Shown here: in pieces, positions 1 to 11,018 of the stretch
Layout: each line of letters starts with the position of its first letter
Position numbering within the stretch: the first letter of the stretch is position 1
Assembly: GCA_018257865.1 (NCBI GenBank)
Contig: JAEUBA010000243.1
Coordinates: forward strand, 1-18,751
Length of the DNA: 18,751 bases
Source of the DNA: Stereocaulon alpinum
Lineage: Eukaryota > Ascomycota > Lecanoromycetes > Lecanorales > Stereocaulaceae
Direction: 5' to 3'
Position numbers and translations under genes: made by a program
Notes under the pieces: generated by a model
Seen by the model: only the letters and a program-made list of their open reading frames with translations
Database searches by the model: none
Told to the model about the DNA's origin: nothing

Positions 1-349
1 TTAGATAAGTATAGTACTTCTTTAGAAGCTAGGGGTTATAAGGAATAACCTATTAGTTAGTATAGCCCTCTAGGGTAGGCTCTATATACGGGCGTCGATA
101 ATATAGGTATACTCCCTTAGGATCGAACGATAACTTATTATAAATATCCTTAGGGAAGAACTTAGAGCACTAGTTCTTCTCTTTATCCTAGTAGATATTA
201 GAGGCTAAGTAATAGCGATAGATTATATAAGTAGTTACTAACTTATAGAGTATTAGGTCCTTCGTCTTATTAGGAATAATAGCTTAGACGGCGTTATTAA
301 TCTAAGAGATATATCTAATTTTATCCTCCTTATAAATAATAAGAAGGAT

Positions 350-358
350 ATAGGCGTG
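350..358 (-). other. Helitron HUH nickase motif, mutated to H-A-Y
   Basis: On the minus strand the codons read CAC GCC TAT within the GLPHAH signature. In active Helitron Rep proteins both His residues bind the catalytic metal. The first His is kept although it contains a CpA; the second has become Tyr through CpA to TpA, which should abolish nicking. Confidence 0.8.
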
Positions 359-860
359 CGGTAGACCTCGCTTTTAAAATTTAACTATATAGTAATAACT
401 AATATAGACGCCTAAGATATATCTTTTAAAAAGATTCTTAAGAAGCTCCTAAAGCTTTATATTAAAAATCTATACCTATATATTATAAACCTCCGTCGTC
501 GATAAACTAGGTTAAATAGAACGGCGGACGTCAGCCTAATTTAGGTTATATATAAAAGTTATAAAGAAGGTAGGATTACCTTAATACTATACTACTATTA
601 AAGCGTCCTCTATATCTGTCTTTATAGCTCTAGGGCTACCGGCTATACTAGATAGTAGAATAGTAACCTTACTACTAAGATCGCTAAGCCCTAGATCTAA
701 ATCGTCGTATAGTTAATTAATTAAGCCTTTATAGCTAAGTACCCGAATTTTATACTAATACTTAATATACTAATTTAGGTTATTCTATTTAATAGTAGCG
801 TAAGCGTTAGTAATAAAGTAGCTAAGGAGACGCTTAGAATAGAGTAATTAAGAGAATCTA

Positions 861-873
861 CTATTATAGTACT
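861..873. repeat. Target-site duplication of LINE copy A, 3' side
   Basis: The 13 bases ctattatagtact recur exactly at 6286-6298, on the other side of LINE copy A. Extending left gives 17 bases with one mismatch (857-873 against 6282-6298). It lies directly beside the tandem TCAA-type tail, as expected for target-primed reverse transcription. Confidence 0.85.
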
Positions 874-890
874 GATTAATTGATTGATTT
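874..890 (-). repeat. LINE A 3' tail, TCAA-type microsatellite
   Basis: On the minus strand the 3' end reads aaatcaatcaattaatc. Short tandem repeats replace a poly(A) tail, as in some fungal LINEs. Copies B and C carry the same repeat. Two CpA sites survive here although CpA is otherwise nearly absent; the change to TTAA in the third unit looks like one RIP hit. Confidence 0.8.
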
Positions 891-1036
891 ATACGCCTAT
901 TCTAGTATCTATATATACTAATAAGGGTGTTCTCTTATATTATTAGGAAATCTAGGGGGGTTAAAGGCCCTCTAGACGCGAAAGAAACCTTTTTAGAGTT
1001 ACCCCTTCTAGCTAAAAACTTTCGCTTATTAGCTTA

Positions 1037-4000
1037 CTTATCGTTCTACTCCGCCTATCTAACCTTACCGCTAGGCTCTATAATACTAGTAATAATAATC
1101 TCCGTTACCCTAATAGGCCCTATAATACTCTAGTAGCTCCGCCGCCTTTAGCTTCTACTTACGCTTAGGCTTCTTTATCTTTAGGGTTTTTATTACCGGT
1201 TCTACTCTAATAGGGAGTTTAGACTAGGAGAGCTATTCCCTAGTAAGTTAATACTATATTAGGAATCCTAACCTAACTAGCTATCTTATAGCTGCTCTTA
1301 TACTAGTAACCTTAGCTAGTATAGTCCTAATATTATAAGTCTCTATCTCTTTAATAAGCTCCCTTTAAGTATTGCTAAGCTTTAGGTAGTATAGGAGAAT
1401 ATACTTTATATCTTAATTCCTTTATCTATAATTATAGTAGGTACTATAGACCCCTAGTACTTTCGCCTTATAAAGGAAGTAGTTAAACCTATTCTTCCTA
1501 CTTTAGAGTTAGACTACTATTAAGCTTTCTACCTTTCTAAGCTTTAGGTAGTAGTTATACCTTTCTCCGAATAATAGTTTATTCTATATAGGTATATAAG
1601 AGTGCTTAGGGATAGTATCCTTATATACCTCCTACCGCTTAATCTACTTTACTATTACCTAGCCTTATATCTTCTTAACTAGGACGCCTATATCTTAATA
1701 CTCCTTAATATCCGTTTTTAGGTTATACTAATATACCTTCCTCCTTATTACTATTACCGCTTAATCCTAATTCTTCGCCTTAAGCTCCTATAGGGCCTAT
1801 TCTTCCTTTTCTAGTAATAGGGTTAGGTGTATTAAGCGCGCCCTTCCTCTCCTTCCCTATAGTCTCCTATAGATTAAGCGGTTACCTTTAATTATTAAGG
1901 GGTATACTCCCCTTAGTACCTAGTATCTTATAACTAAGGCGTTTAGATAGGTTTAGATAGGTATAATAACTACTTCTACTTCTAAGACTTAGACTAGTAT
2001 TACCTTATATACTCTAAGTACTATCTATAGGTAGTTATTCTATATTATCGTAAGCGTCTTAACATACTTTTCTATAGCTCCCCGCCCCTTAGTAGGGGTA
2101 TACTATATTAGAGTAGCGAATATAAGTATAAGCTTTACCGCTATACTATATACCTTCCTATACTTCTTAAATATAGCTCCCTAAGTTAATCCTACTAAGT
2201 ACTTAATCGCTTAGGCTTAAGTAGCGGCCTTTACCTTTACTTATACTATATATAGGCCCTAGCGGAGTTTAGTATTAATATATAGCCCTAAGACCCTAAT
2301 ACTTGCTTTTAGCTTAACCTCTACGTTACTAAATTATACCGTCTCCTTTATATTAAACCTTTTAGGGGCGTATAATAGATATACTAATTTATACTTCTAA
2401 GGCGCGAATATCGCCCTATATATTTTCGCCTACGTTTAGTAGAGCTTATAGGCCTATTCTAGCTACCTATAGTTTATTTCCGTTATCTTACTATATACTA
2501 GTAGGTATATATTATCTACGAATCCTCCTACCTATACTAAGATCTTTACCTTTAAGTATACTTTAATTAGTAGCGTATTAAAGAAGAGGAATAAGATTAG
2601 TAATATTAGTAATCCTTATAGAATCCCTATTTCTACCGCCTTAATTAGACTAGTCCTACCCCCTAGGGTTATTAATATCGCTCTATCCTTAAGGAAGCTC
2701 GCAGTCTACTGGATAATCCCCTTAGGGATTCCTTTTATCCTTAAGTTATAAAGTAGCCTTTTATAGGATATATTATCGAATACTCCTACTATATCTAGTA
2801 ATAGTAAACTTACTATATTATTCTTACCTTAGTTCTATATTATATAAATTAAGTTTATAATAGTCTTTAGGGCTATTTCTACTAAATATCTCTTCCTACC
2901 TCCTATCTAGTATTCTAGGAGTAGGTAATTTACTTTAGCTATTCCGCTAAGTTATTTTGCTATTACTATCTCTAATACTTTCCTAAGTATATCTAGTAGT
3001 ATAATAGGTCGATAGGCCTTAGGCTTAGAGTAATTAGTCTTCTTCAACTTCTTTAGTATTACTATATTCGCTTCGCAGAACTTCTTTAGGTAGTATCTAT
3101 AATCTAGGTACACTTAAAATACCCTTTAAAAGGTCTCCCCTATTTCTATATATACCGCTCTTAGGAACCTATTCGGGATCCCTAAAATCCTTAGGGCCTT
3201 ATCTACTACTAGGTACTAGATTATATCCCTTACCTCCTTTATAGTAATCTTACTATCTATTATAATAGGCTTTAGGTAATTAGCCCCCTTAATATCTATT
3301 AGGTTTACTAAGGGTAAGAGCGGGAAGAGGACCCTCCTTAAGGCCTCTACCTTCCCTTTAAAGTCTATTACTTTATTCCCGTTCCTATCTTTAATAGCTG
3401 GGAATTATAGTAGCTCTTTAGGGCGTATACTCCTCTCCCTTCCCTATTTAGCGAGTTATTATACTCCTCTTAGCCTTAGCGATACTTTATAGACCCCCTT
3501 TTAAAAAGCTATTATCCTAGTCTTTTATAGGATAGTAACCTTTTTCCTTTTAGTTTAGTAGAAAGCCTCCTCAGTCTATATATTTCTACTATAGCGGTAG
3601 GCCTTAAGCGCTACCTATAACGCCTTAGTAACTCTTATATACGCCCTATTCTAGTATAGTTTAGCTCCAGCGTAGGGTTCCTTAAATAGAATAGTATTCT
3701 CTACTACCTCCTATAGCGTAGCTATAAGCTTATTAATATATAGGTTAATTACTTCCTCTAAGTTTAATAAGTATCTACCTATAACCCTATTTAGGATCCT
3801 TATATATTTCCGGATCTCCTCGCTAGTCGCCTCTATCTCTATCCTTTTCTAAGCTCTCTTCTAGTATACCTAGCGCTCGCTTTAGGTCTATTCTAGCTCT
3901 ATTATAATTAGTATATAATCTAACCCTATATTAAGGTCTTCTCTTACTCCGCACTTCGCTATTATATTATACGCGCCTTCGGTTAGGAATATAAGGTTAA

Positions 4001-4800
4001 TAGCGCTCTCTAAGCCCCTACTTTACTATATAACTAACTTCTCTAGTAGTCTAAGGACTATCCCCTTCTCTCCTACTACTTCTAGTAGCCTATCTACTAT
4101 TATATAGTATATAGCTCGTCCTAAGTTATTCTATTAGGGGTAGTATAGGTTAAAATCCCCTATTATAATATATTCGCCTTCGCTTTCTAAGGCCTCCTTT
4201 AGCCTTAAGATAGTTATAGGGCTATCTACTAATATATAGCTTACTAGTAAAGGGTTATAGATATTATATACCTATACCCTCTCTACTATTAGCTCCTTAG
4301 TATTTTCGTCCTTAGCGTTAGTATTATTTTAGGTTCTCTTAGTCTAGATCTATAATAAGTATAAGTCGCCCTCTTAGTACTCTACCCCCTAGTCGTTAGG
4401 ATCTATCCTTTTATTTATATAGAAGTATATTCTAGCCTCTAGGTCTCCCCTATAGGCTAGGTAGAACCTACTTATACTTATATTATATAAGGTTCTATTT
4501 ATTAGGTTATATACTAGCTCTTAAATCGCTAATACGTCTATATCTTTTATATCTTCGTTTTTAAGAAGTAGTACTATTACTGTATCCTTCTTCCTCTATA
4601 TATTATACTATAGTATTTTTAGGTAGGGTATATTCCTTATTAGGTAAGGGCCGCTTAGATATTCTCCTATATTTAGGTAGTCTTAGTAGTCTTTACTATT
4701 CCTAAAGTCTACTTAAGGGTATTTATTAGACTAATCCTCTCTATAGATAGGGGCTATTACCCTTATTCTACTTTAGAGAGGGTTATTAGTTATCCCCTCT
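1037..4800 (-). pseudogene. LINE A ORF2: endonuclease plus reverse transcriptase, RIP-degraded
   Basis: The frame reads from about 4800 down to about 1037, roughly 1250 codons. The apurinic-type endonuclease is at the N side. Its QE motif is now stop-E near 4518-4523, and GDFN followed by a former HHP, now Tyr-Tyr-Pro, lies at 4137-4163. The reverse transcriptase follows, with its catalytic FVDD reading FVDN at 2511-2522 because GAT became AAT after a T. A conserved C-terminal region with former Cys/His residues lies downstream. I see no RNase H Asp-Gly-Ser motif between the reverse transcriptase and the C-terminal region. Unlike copy B, this copy keeps five G in the run at 4385-4389 and stays in one frame through the endonuclease. 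Start and stop are approximate because no ATG survives. Confidence 0.88.
2511..2522 (-). other. Reverse transcriptase active-site box FVDD mutated to FVDN (copy A)
   Basis: The minus-strand codons are TTC GTA GAT AAT. The second catalytic Asp is replaced by Asn. The change fits TpG to TpA on the coding strand (GTA GAT GAT to GTA GAT AAT). The same change is present in copy B at 16060-16071. Confidence 0.85.
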
Positions 4801-6280
4801 TTACTACCTCCTTAGTTCCTTTCTAAGGCTTATCTATTATATCCTCTAAGGCCTTTCTCTTCCCTTTAGAGATTACTTTACGCTACCCTTTTAGGCTAGT
4901 CCTTTCTAGTATTACTAGCGTAGGCCCTACTAAGTATTACTTTAGGGTCTCTTTAAAGTATTTTAGCTTATACTTAATTCTTTACCTAGCCTTAGTATTC
5001 TCCTTTTATTAGATTAAGTAGGTTTTACTTTATATTAGGTACTCCCTCTTATATACTACGTACTTAGGCTTACTACTAGCTCTTTCTATATAATTATTAG
5101 TTATATAGTTTTAGGCGTATATCTTATAGCGGGTAGGGTATTTATACGCCTTAGTAATATATCTATACCTATAGTAGTTAAAGTACTACTTAGGGGCAGC
5201 TTCTCTCTCTTAGTAATTATAAAAGAGGAGGTTATTCTCTACTACTATCCCCTCTATAATAAGCTAGTTCGCCGCCTTTAGGCTTAGGACCTTAATTATT
5301 AATATAGAGAATCTCTTCTCCCTCTTAAGTATATCTAGCTTTAATATAAATATAAGCTATTTAGCCTTTATTATCTCTAACTCTAAGTAGAGCTTCCTAT
5401 TATCTTTTCTTAGGGTTTTAAAGATCCCCTATTAGTCTTTTATATCTATTATCTTTTCTACTCTATAGATTACTATTATTACTATCTTTTAGAGGACTCT
5501 TATTAACCTATAGAGTCTCCTTACCTACTTATTATCCTTCTCTAACTCCTCTCTAGCCTTTACTAAGGCTATCTAGAGAATAATATCCCCCCCTATAATC
5601 TTCCTTATTATAATAATCTCCCTAGCTACTCCCCCTACTCCCCTAAATATTTATATTAGTTAGGGAAGAGTTATTATAGCTATCTATATCTTTTCGCTAG
5701 TATTATTAATCCTAACTATTACCTACTTCGCTTTCTTAATATCTTCTATCTTAGGTATAGCTAAGTAGATAGTATTTTAGCCCCTTTAGATTATATAGGC
5801 TATATCCGCTTAGCTATTATTTACCCTTTTAGTTAGGTAGTCTTTACGCGTTAGTTAGCTACGGTACTCCTTCGTAGTATATCTTTTAGTAGTATTCTCC
5901 TATATATACTCCGTAATCCTTTCTACTATATTCTAGAAGAAGCCCTATACGGTCTTATTTATATTTACCTATAGTATCCTTTAGACCTTCTTTATAAACT
6001 CTAGTAGCGCCTATTCTATAGCCTTTATATACTATATTCTTTCTTTAATTCTTTCCCTACCTTAAGGGCCTTATAGATCTTTAATAGGTTTCTACTATTA
6101 TTACTATTACCTTATTATTATATTAGGACGCGTTCCTTATCTACCTTTACTACTAATACCTCCCTTCTCTCCTCCCCCCCTATCTCGTATTATTTTACTA
6201 AGTTCGTAACCTAGTGTAATCGCTTATCTAGCCTAGTAGGCCTATTCGCTCGTCGTACTCGTTATCGTCGCTATTAGATA
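4760..6280 (-). pseudogene. LINE A ORF1: Gag-like protein with zinc knuckles, RIP-degraded
   Basis: This is the minus-strand counterpart of copy B ORF1 (12303-13823), roughly 500 codons. In Tad1-type LINEs ORF1 is the nucleic-acid-binding partner of ORF2. The C-terminal part holds the knuckle array. The first knuckle maps to 5144-5185 and reads Y-x2-Y-x4-Y-x4-Y, where the family has C-x2-C-x4-H-x4-C. The rest is Lys/Arg/Glu-rich and partly helical in character. Numerous in-frame TAA/TAG occur. The start is not defined, because no ATG remains and the two copies differ just upstream. ORF2 begins around the ORF1 end in another frame. Confidence 0.8.
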
Positions 6281-6285
6281 TTCTC

Positions 6286-6298
6286 CTATTATAGTACT
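6286..6298. repeat. Target-site duplication of LINE copy A, 5' side
   Basis: Exact match to 861-873. Rejoining the flanks at this duplication restores a single minus-strand Helitron frame across the insertion point, which supports the element borders. Confidence 0.85.
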
Positions 6299-6785
6299 AT
6301 TATAGTATTAGTAGAAGAATTCTTTAAAATATTAAATCTTATAAGGCCTACCCCGTAGGGAAATCTTATTTTAAAAACTTAAAAATACGGAAAATATAAT
6401 ATATACTCTCTAGTAGTCGATTATTTTAATACCGTTTTAAGTAATATATTAATAGTTCTATAAAAATTATATTTAGAACGAAATTCTTCTCTATATCTAG
6501 CTTACTTATACTAGCTAATAGATATCTTCTATAACTATTAATAGCGACGTCTATAGCTACTATAATAAAGCGCTATATATCTAGTACTTATAGGGGTATT
6601 ACTAAGATAGTATAGAAGGGGGGCGGCGCTTTTTAGAAGAAAAATAATAGAAGATTATAATATCCTATATAAAGATATAAAGTACTAGAAAAGATAATCT
6701 TACTAATATAAGGGTAGATATTTAAAAGATATAAATTAGGCTTACCTATAGCTAATAGCGATAGATCTAACTCCTAGTAACTTAT
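6299..6785 (-). pseudogene. Helitron Rep protein, N-terminal part (beyond LINE A)
   Basis: The minus-strand frame that enters LINE A at 873 resumes here in register once one copy of the target duplication is removed. Reading toward the insertion it passes an FPTG segment (near 6350), resembling the LFPxG motif that lies upstream of the NAYA and GSPR region in Helitron proteins. Between about 6375 and 6775 the frame has only a few stops and reads as a coherent Leu/Ile/Tyr-rich sequence; this part of Helitron proteins is poorly conserved and I recognise no motif in it. Upstream of about 6785 the stop density rises sharply, so the coding part probably ends there. A plus-strand decayed frame starts at about the same place in the opposite direction. 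Confidence 0.6.
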
Positions 6786-8761
6786 ATAGACCCTCTATAA
6801 CCTCTTAGTATAGCTTTATCTCTTTTAGGCTCTTCCTCCTTATTACCGCACTTAGGCCGGTTAGGGTCCTAATATATACTATAGTACTAAGTAGTTCCCT
6901 ACCTTATATTTAACTTATAAGCAGCGAGGAGATATCCTTTTAGGAGCCTATTATATCCCTATAGTAGTAGACTATTATACTAGCTCTATTCCCTATAAGG
7001 GAAAGGTAGGATATACCGTAGGGGTATATAGGATAAGTACTATTTAGGGACCCTTATAAGGCCCCTACCCTTAACTTTAATACGAATATCTTATACGATA
7101 CGTCCCTTCGCGCCGTTAGGAGGAGTAATTATAATATAGGCTACCTTACTAAATATAGGGCGATTATATATACTATAATTAGCACGCCTAGGGTTATATT
7201 ATATAATACAGACGTTTATAGTCTATAGAGGGTATTTTACCTTATTATTTAATAAGCGTTCCCAGTAAGTCTTAAAGCTTTATATATAGGGGTTAATATC
7301 TTAAAGGAGTCGCTAAAGAAGAAGTACTATATCTATATTAATAGATCTTTTAACCTACTTAGTATATATTATATAGGTATCTACTTAATCCTAGCTATTA
7401 TTAATAAAGTAGTACTAAGTATATCTCTTAGTAACGCCTTCTTTAGGTAAAAGTAGACTAATAGTATAATATATCCCCCCTTAGATCTTATATATAGTCT
7501 ACCTAACCTAATAATCTATCTTATCTACGCCCTTACTAGTAAAAGAAAGTAGGTTATTATAGTTTAAGGCTCTCTTAATAAATATAGTACTATAGGTAGT
7601 TTATTTTATCTTATACTACCTTAGCTAATAAGGGTCTAGGATATAGTCCTAACTATCTAATATATATTCTACCTTATAAAATAGCTTATTTAATATAAGA
7701 ACTTAACGCTTAGAGTTACCTTTAGGTAGTTATTTAAGGAATTCGAAGTTAGGGGAGTTAGGTACTTAGATATTAATTATACTATTCTAATAGTACTACT
7801 ACTATTTAGTAGAAAGACGCTTACCCTTAAAAGAGAAGGCGTAGTAATAAGGATATTTATTAGTTAGATTAAAGAACTACGGTAATATAATATACTCTAG
7901 GAGATTAATATATACTTATAGTAGCTGAGTATATAGATATATACTAAGTAAGGTTCTACTACCCTTATCTATAGTATTACAGCGCTAATATAGTTAACGG
8001 CGATACTACTAATATAGTATATATTCCTCGCTATTCTCCTATACCTATAGGGCGTATCTCTATTACTAGCGGAGGTTATATTATAGTTTTAGTAGGGGTA
8101 CTTCCTCTTTAGAAGAAGAATCTTAGTACTTAGGTAGACTTAAATCCTCTAGATTATAGGGCGGTATAACTACTTAGATAACTAGTTAGATATCTAATTA
8201 GGTAGGGCGAGGCCGTTAATAGGCGATATCTAATTAGGTAGGGTAAGGCTATAGATAGGCGTTCTACTACTACGGTCGAATAATTAGCCTTCTCTGCGTA
8301 TTATAAATTTATACCTACTAACTTATATTAGTAATATTAAGGTTCCTAGCGCTCTAAGCGGTCCTAGCGCGTTTCCTTCTACCTTAACCTTATATTCTGC
8401 GGTTAATAGTATTATTTAGGAGGTCTCTAAGTAATATAGACGAATTCTACCGCTTTTAATTAACTAGACGTATAGATTACTTAGTAGATATAGGATTAAT
8501 ATATATATATACCTAAGGCTTCGGAGCTTAATTACTTATAATATATACCTTATTATATATACCACCGGTATTAGTAAAGACGTTTCGAGGTCGTAGGGCT
8601 ATACTATAGTAAGATAGTAGAGTAGTAGTAAATATAGGAGTTACCTAAGTTTTTTTAAAAAGGGGCGCTAAGTATTAAGCTTAGTAATTACTAGCGAGCG
8701 GTGCCTATAAAATATAGCGATAACACTTCTTTTACTTATAACTATTACGTAAATAGGCTGA
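6745..8761 (+). pseudogene. Decayed long reading frame, unrecognised protein
   Basis: Frame 2 on the plus strand stays coherent for about 670 codons if TAA/TAG are read as former Gln or Trp. Stops are few between 7090 and 7500, about 5 in 137 codons, against roughly 23 in the opposite-strand frame I compared. The decoded stretch includes YKAPTLNFNTN (near 7055), LRAVRRSN (near 7110), KESLKKKYYIYINRSFN (near 7300), LSNAFF (near 7430), LFKEFEVRGVRYLDIN (near 7730) and SRKTLTLKREGVV (near 7810). A 36-bp tandem repeat inside it (8189-8260) keeps the frame and encodes two similar 12-residue units. It ends at a TGA (8759-8761), a codon RIP cannot create. I do not recognise the family and see no transposase, integrase, reverse transcriptase or helicase motif. 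It could be a gene carried by an element or a repeated host gene. Confidence 0.5.
8189..8260. repeat. Tandem repeat, two 36-bp units
   Basis: The 19 bases gatatctaattaggtaggg occur at 8189-8207 and again at 8225-8243, giving units 8189-8224 and 8225-8260. The remainder of each unit is similar but not identical. The period is a multiple of three and lies within the decayed frame 2. Confidence 0.85.
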
Positions 8762-8849
8762 TTCTAATAATTCTTAATATATAAGTAATCTAATAGCTGA
8801 CTTTAAAACTTATAAAGTTATCTTAATACTATATAACGTATATAGCGCG

Positions 8850-9235
8850 AGGTATTACTACGAAGAAGTTACGAAGTAGATTTAACTTTTAGTAGTTAAA
8901 GGCGCTAGGCCGAAAAGCGTACTATTAGGGGGGGAGAAGTATAGGGGTAATCTAATTAGCTATAAAGGCGGAATTGCTCCGAAAGTCGCGATATTCTATT
9001 ATTATAAGAAAGATATACGTAAATTATTTAACCTCCGGCGATAGTATTAGTTAATATAACTTTATACTTAGTTAGTACCTATTCGGCCTAGATTTATATA
9101 GTAATTATACTAATTCGTATAGAGAAAGTTAAGGCTATAGCTAAGAAGGATACCTTAGACTCTAATAGTATATCTCCTTATAATACTATTTAGTACTATA
9201 CTAATCTATATAAGCCTGCGCAAAAAGGTTAAGAT
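8850..9235 (+). pseudogene. Coherent decayed coding fragments, unrecognised
   Basis: Frame 3 at about 8894-9045 reads without a stop and includes GARPKSVLLGGEKYRGN and SYKGGIAPKVAIFYYYKKD. Frame 2 at about 9083-9230 then reads IEKVKAIAKKDTLDSNSISP with one RIP-type stop. The shift between them could be an indel or a lost intron. The fragments follow the 6745-8761 frame on the same strand and may be part of the same or a neighbouring gene. I do not recognise the family. Confidence 0.35.
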
Positions 9236-9470
9236 TAGTAATATATTAGAAAAGGAAGTTTACGTAGGGTTTAAGGAAAAGTACTAGGAGCTTACTAAAA
9301 TATACGGCCGCCTTATAGATCTATATAAGGACGATAAAGATAAGGATAGTAAGGTTAAGTTAGGGGCGGATAGTAGGGCGTAGTATAGATCTATATATAA
9401 CTATAAAGGTTCGAACTAAACCTATAAAGGTTCGAATCGAACCTATATAGGATATAAGTAGGATATATAA
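9236..9470 (+). pseudogene. Lys/Asp-rich decayed frame fragment, unrecognised
   Basis: Frame 3 decodes as a charged stretch that includes LTKIYGRLIDLYKDDKDKD and then VKLGADSRA, with few stops. It ends in a repeat at 9401-9436. The following 9450-9545 is very AT-rich, with a TATA-like atatataaa, and could be the end of an LTR or a promoter region. I cannot choose between a C-terminal coding fragment and a non-coding LTR reading. Confidence 0.3.
9401..9436. repeat. 15-bp direct repeat with 21-bp period and near-palindrome
   Basis: The bases ctataaaggttcgaa occur at 9401-9415 and 9422-9436. The second copy runs into a near-palindrome, ggttcgaatcgaacc, at 9429-9443. The role is unknown. Confidence 0.8.
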
Positions 9471-9560
9471 AGACCTTTATAGAAAAGTACTCTCCTATAT
9501 AAAAATATAATATAATTATAATAATTTATAATATTAATTTTCTAATAATACCTTAGGATA

Positions 9561-11018
9561 AACGACGTTATCTGTTTTCTAATCTATACTAGTTAGTAAA
9601 AGAACTGCAAGTCTTTATATATCTTTAGTATAGGATAGTGTAATATAGAGCTGCCTATAACTAAAATAGGACGATATTAGATTAATTCTAATAATAGATA
9701 GCGACTATCCTTACGACTTATTAATAGTTATTATAAAACAGAGCTGAACTAGAAACTATTTACGCGTAAGGATCTAAGGATAGTTATTATCTTTACTAGT
9801 TAGATTAATTCTTAGAATTAAGTATAACCTACTATCCTACTTTCCTCTTAGAAGACGACCTTTAATATACTACTAGGATAGACGTATAATAACTAGTCGT
9901 ATTCTATTATATATACTTTTATTAGGGTGTAGATTCCGTAGTAATATAATTAGGGCCCTAACCTTAAGATATAGCTATATAGAAGGGAACTTAGATAGCT
10001 TAAGAGATTATAAAAACTTAAGACTTAATCTATCTATTATACTATCTAATAACGAATTATTAGTAGATAGAAAATACTATATATTACTAGGTAGATAGGA
10101 AAGGATCTCTATATTTAGGAGCGCTGCTATATTATTCTATAGAGATAAGATCGCTCGACTTTTAAAGAAATCCGGTACTAGTGAGGAACGTATAAGGTTA
10201 ATAGTTAGAAAGATTAATTCTGTAAAAAGTTGTATATCCTAGTATAGGTTTATAATTTCTAGCGGTAGTTATATTAACCTATATAAAGATAGTTTATAGG
10301 ATATATAGGTAATCTAACTCGCGAATACCTAATTATTAGACCTAGCGCAAAGCCGTATATTCCGGTTAAGGTTAAGTATCGAAAGTTATAGCTAGATCTA
10401 AGAACTGCGAAGGCTTATATTAACCTATATAGTATAATTACCCTTAGGAACTACTAGTATAGTTTGTATAAAGTCTCCCCCTATAATTACTAGTATACTA
10501 CTAAACAGATTATTATTCTTATAGATATTATATAGGGTAGTATTTACTATAGTAAAGTTACTCTTATTCTATATAGGTACCTTATCCTAGATAATTAGAG
10601 TCGTACGGCGAATTAGCTAGGCCGTATTAGACTATACTAGAATATAATAGATAGACGTATTATCGCAGTTAATTAGGATCTTAAAACGGGAATATAAGGT
10701 ACGGCTACTAGGTAGTAAGATTACTATAATACCTATAGAAGTAATATATAGAATAATATATCCTTAGGCGCGGAAGTAGTAATATAATACCTTATATAGA
10801 AAAGTTTTGCTAGTACCCGTAGCGCTATAGACGAAAAAGTGCGTAGATTAAGGGGTTATAGTAATAGCTGTAATAATTATATCGAAAGCGTAATATTACT
10901 CGATATTTAATTACGGAATAGTACGATTATATAATAATACTTACTCCGTAATATTATAGTATAGCTTAGACGCGATAAGGAAAGGGTAAGTATACGTAGA
11001 CTAAGGTAGAATTAGTAT
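9561..11018 (+). pseudogene. Possible decayed reading frame, unrecognised
   Basis: Frame 3 can be read across this interval with TAA/TAG as former Gln/Trp. The most protein-like part is 10338-11018, which includes RPSAKPYIPVKVKYRKL, then DRRIIAVN, then FASTRSAIDEKVRRLRGYSN. Stop density is about 12-13%, not clearly below the opposite strand, so coding is uncertain. I see no reverse transcriptase, integrase or transposase motif. The stretch at about 9700-9790 contains an imperfect inverted repeat (actatccttacg at 9704-9715 against cgtaaggatctaaggatagt at 9764-9783). Confidence 0.3.

Larger units (their letters stand above)
1..873 (-). pseudogene. Helitron Rep/HUH protein, middle part (RIP-degraded, runs off left edge)
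   Basis: One minus-strand frame reads through RIP stops as a Helitron-like N domain, the rolling-circle replication initiator of Helitron transposons. In protein order I see an NAYATI segment (788-811), GSPRA (626-643), GNPTFFITF followed by a former TxNP (545-580), and FQKRGLPHAY (about 344-380). The last is the HUH nickase motif, with its second His changed to Tyr by CAC/CAT to TAC/TAT. A YRRPYIEP segment and VIPYNP (about 29-113) follow; these normally precede the remainder of the Rep and the helicase. The helicase would lie left of base 1 and is not visible. Stops are TAA/TAG at places where Gln or Trp fits the family. The frame continues upstream at 6299 after removing LINE copy A. The order and spacing of motifs make the family call firm; function is lost. 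Confidence 0.88.
874..6285 (-). mobile_element. LINE copy A, Tad1-like non-LTR retrotransposon, near full length, RIP-dead
   Basis: The element is 5.4 kb. Its 5' end is near 6281-6285 and its 3' end at 874 carries a tail of TCAA-type repeats (874-890). It encodes, on the minus strand, a decayed ORF1 with zinc knuckles and a decayed ORF2 with an endonuclease and reverse transcriptase, the layout of the Tad1 clade common in filamentous fungi. It is flanked by an exact 13-bp target duplication and interrupts the Helitron Rep frame. It matches LINE copy B (12273-17708) in inverted orientation. Position x in B pairs with 18583-x before B's one-base deletion at 14194-14197 and 18582-x after it. A lacks about 10-25 bases present at the extreme 5' end of B. 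There are no LTRs. Confidence 0.93.

Noticed and set aside
927..1133. 68-residue open frame on the plus strand starting at GTG
   Set aside because: It lies antisense to the 3' end of LINE copy A, starts with GTG instead of ATG, and an equivalent frame exists in copy B. It is a shadow of the repeat with no family resemblance.
8189..8260. CRISPR-like repeats
   Set aside because: Only two adjacent units without spacers, and the period is in frame with a decayed coding region; a eukaryotic context.
9704..9783. Imperfect inverted repeat as a terminator or structured RNA
   Set aside because: The arms are interrupted and far apart (about 50 bases), and no T-rich tract or conserved RNA motif accompanies them. 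Such pairs are expected by chance in low-complexity RIPed DNA.
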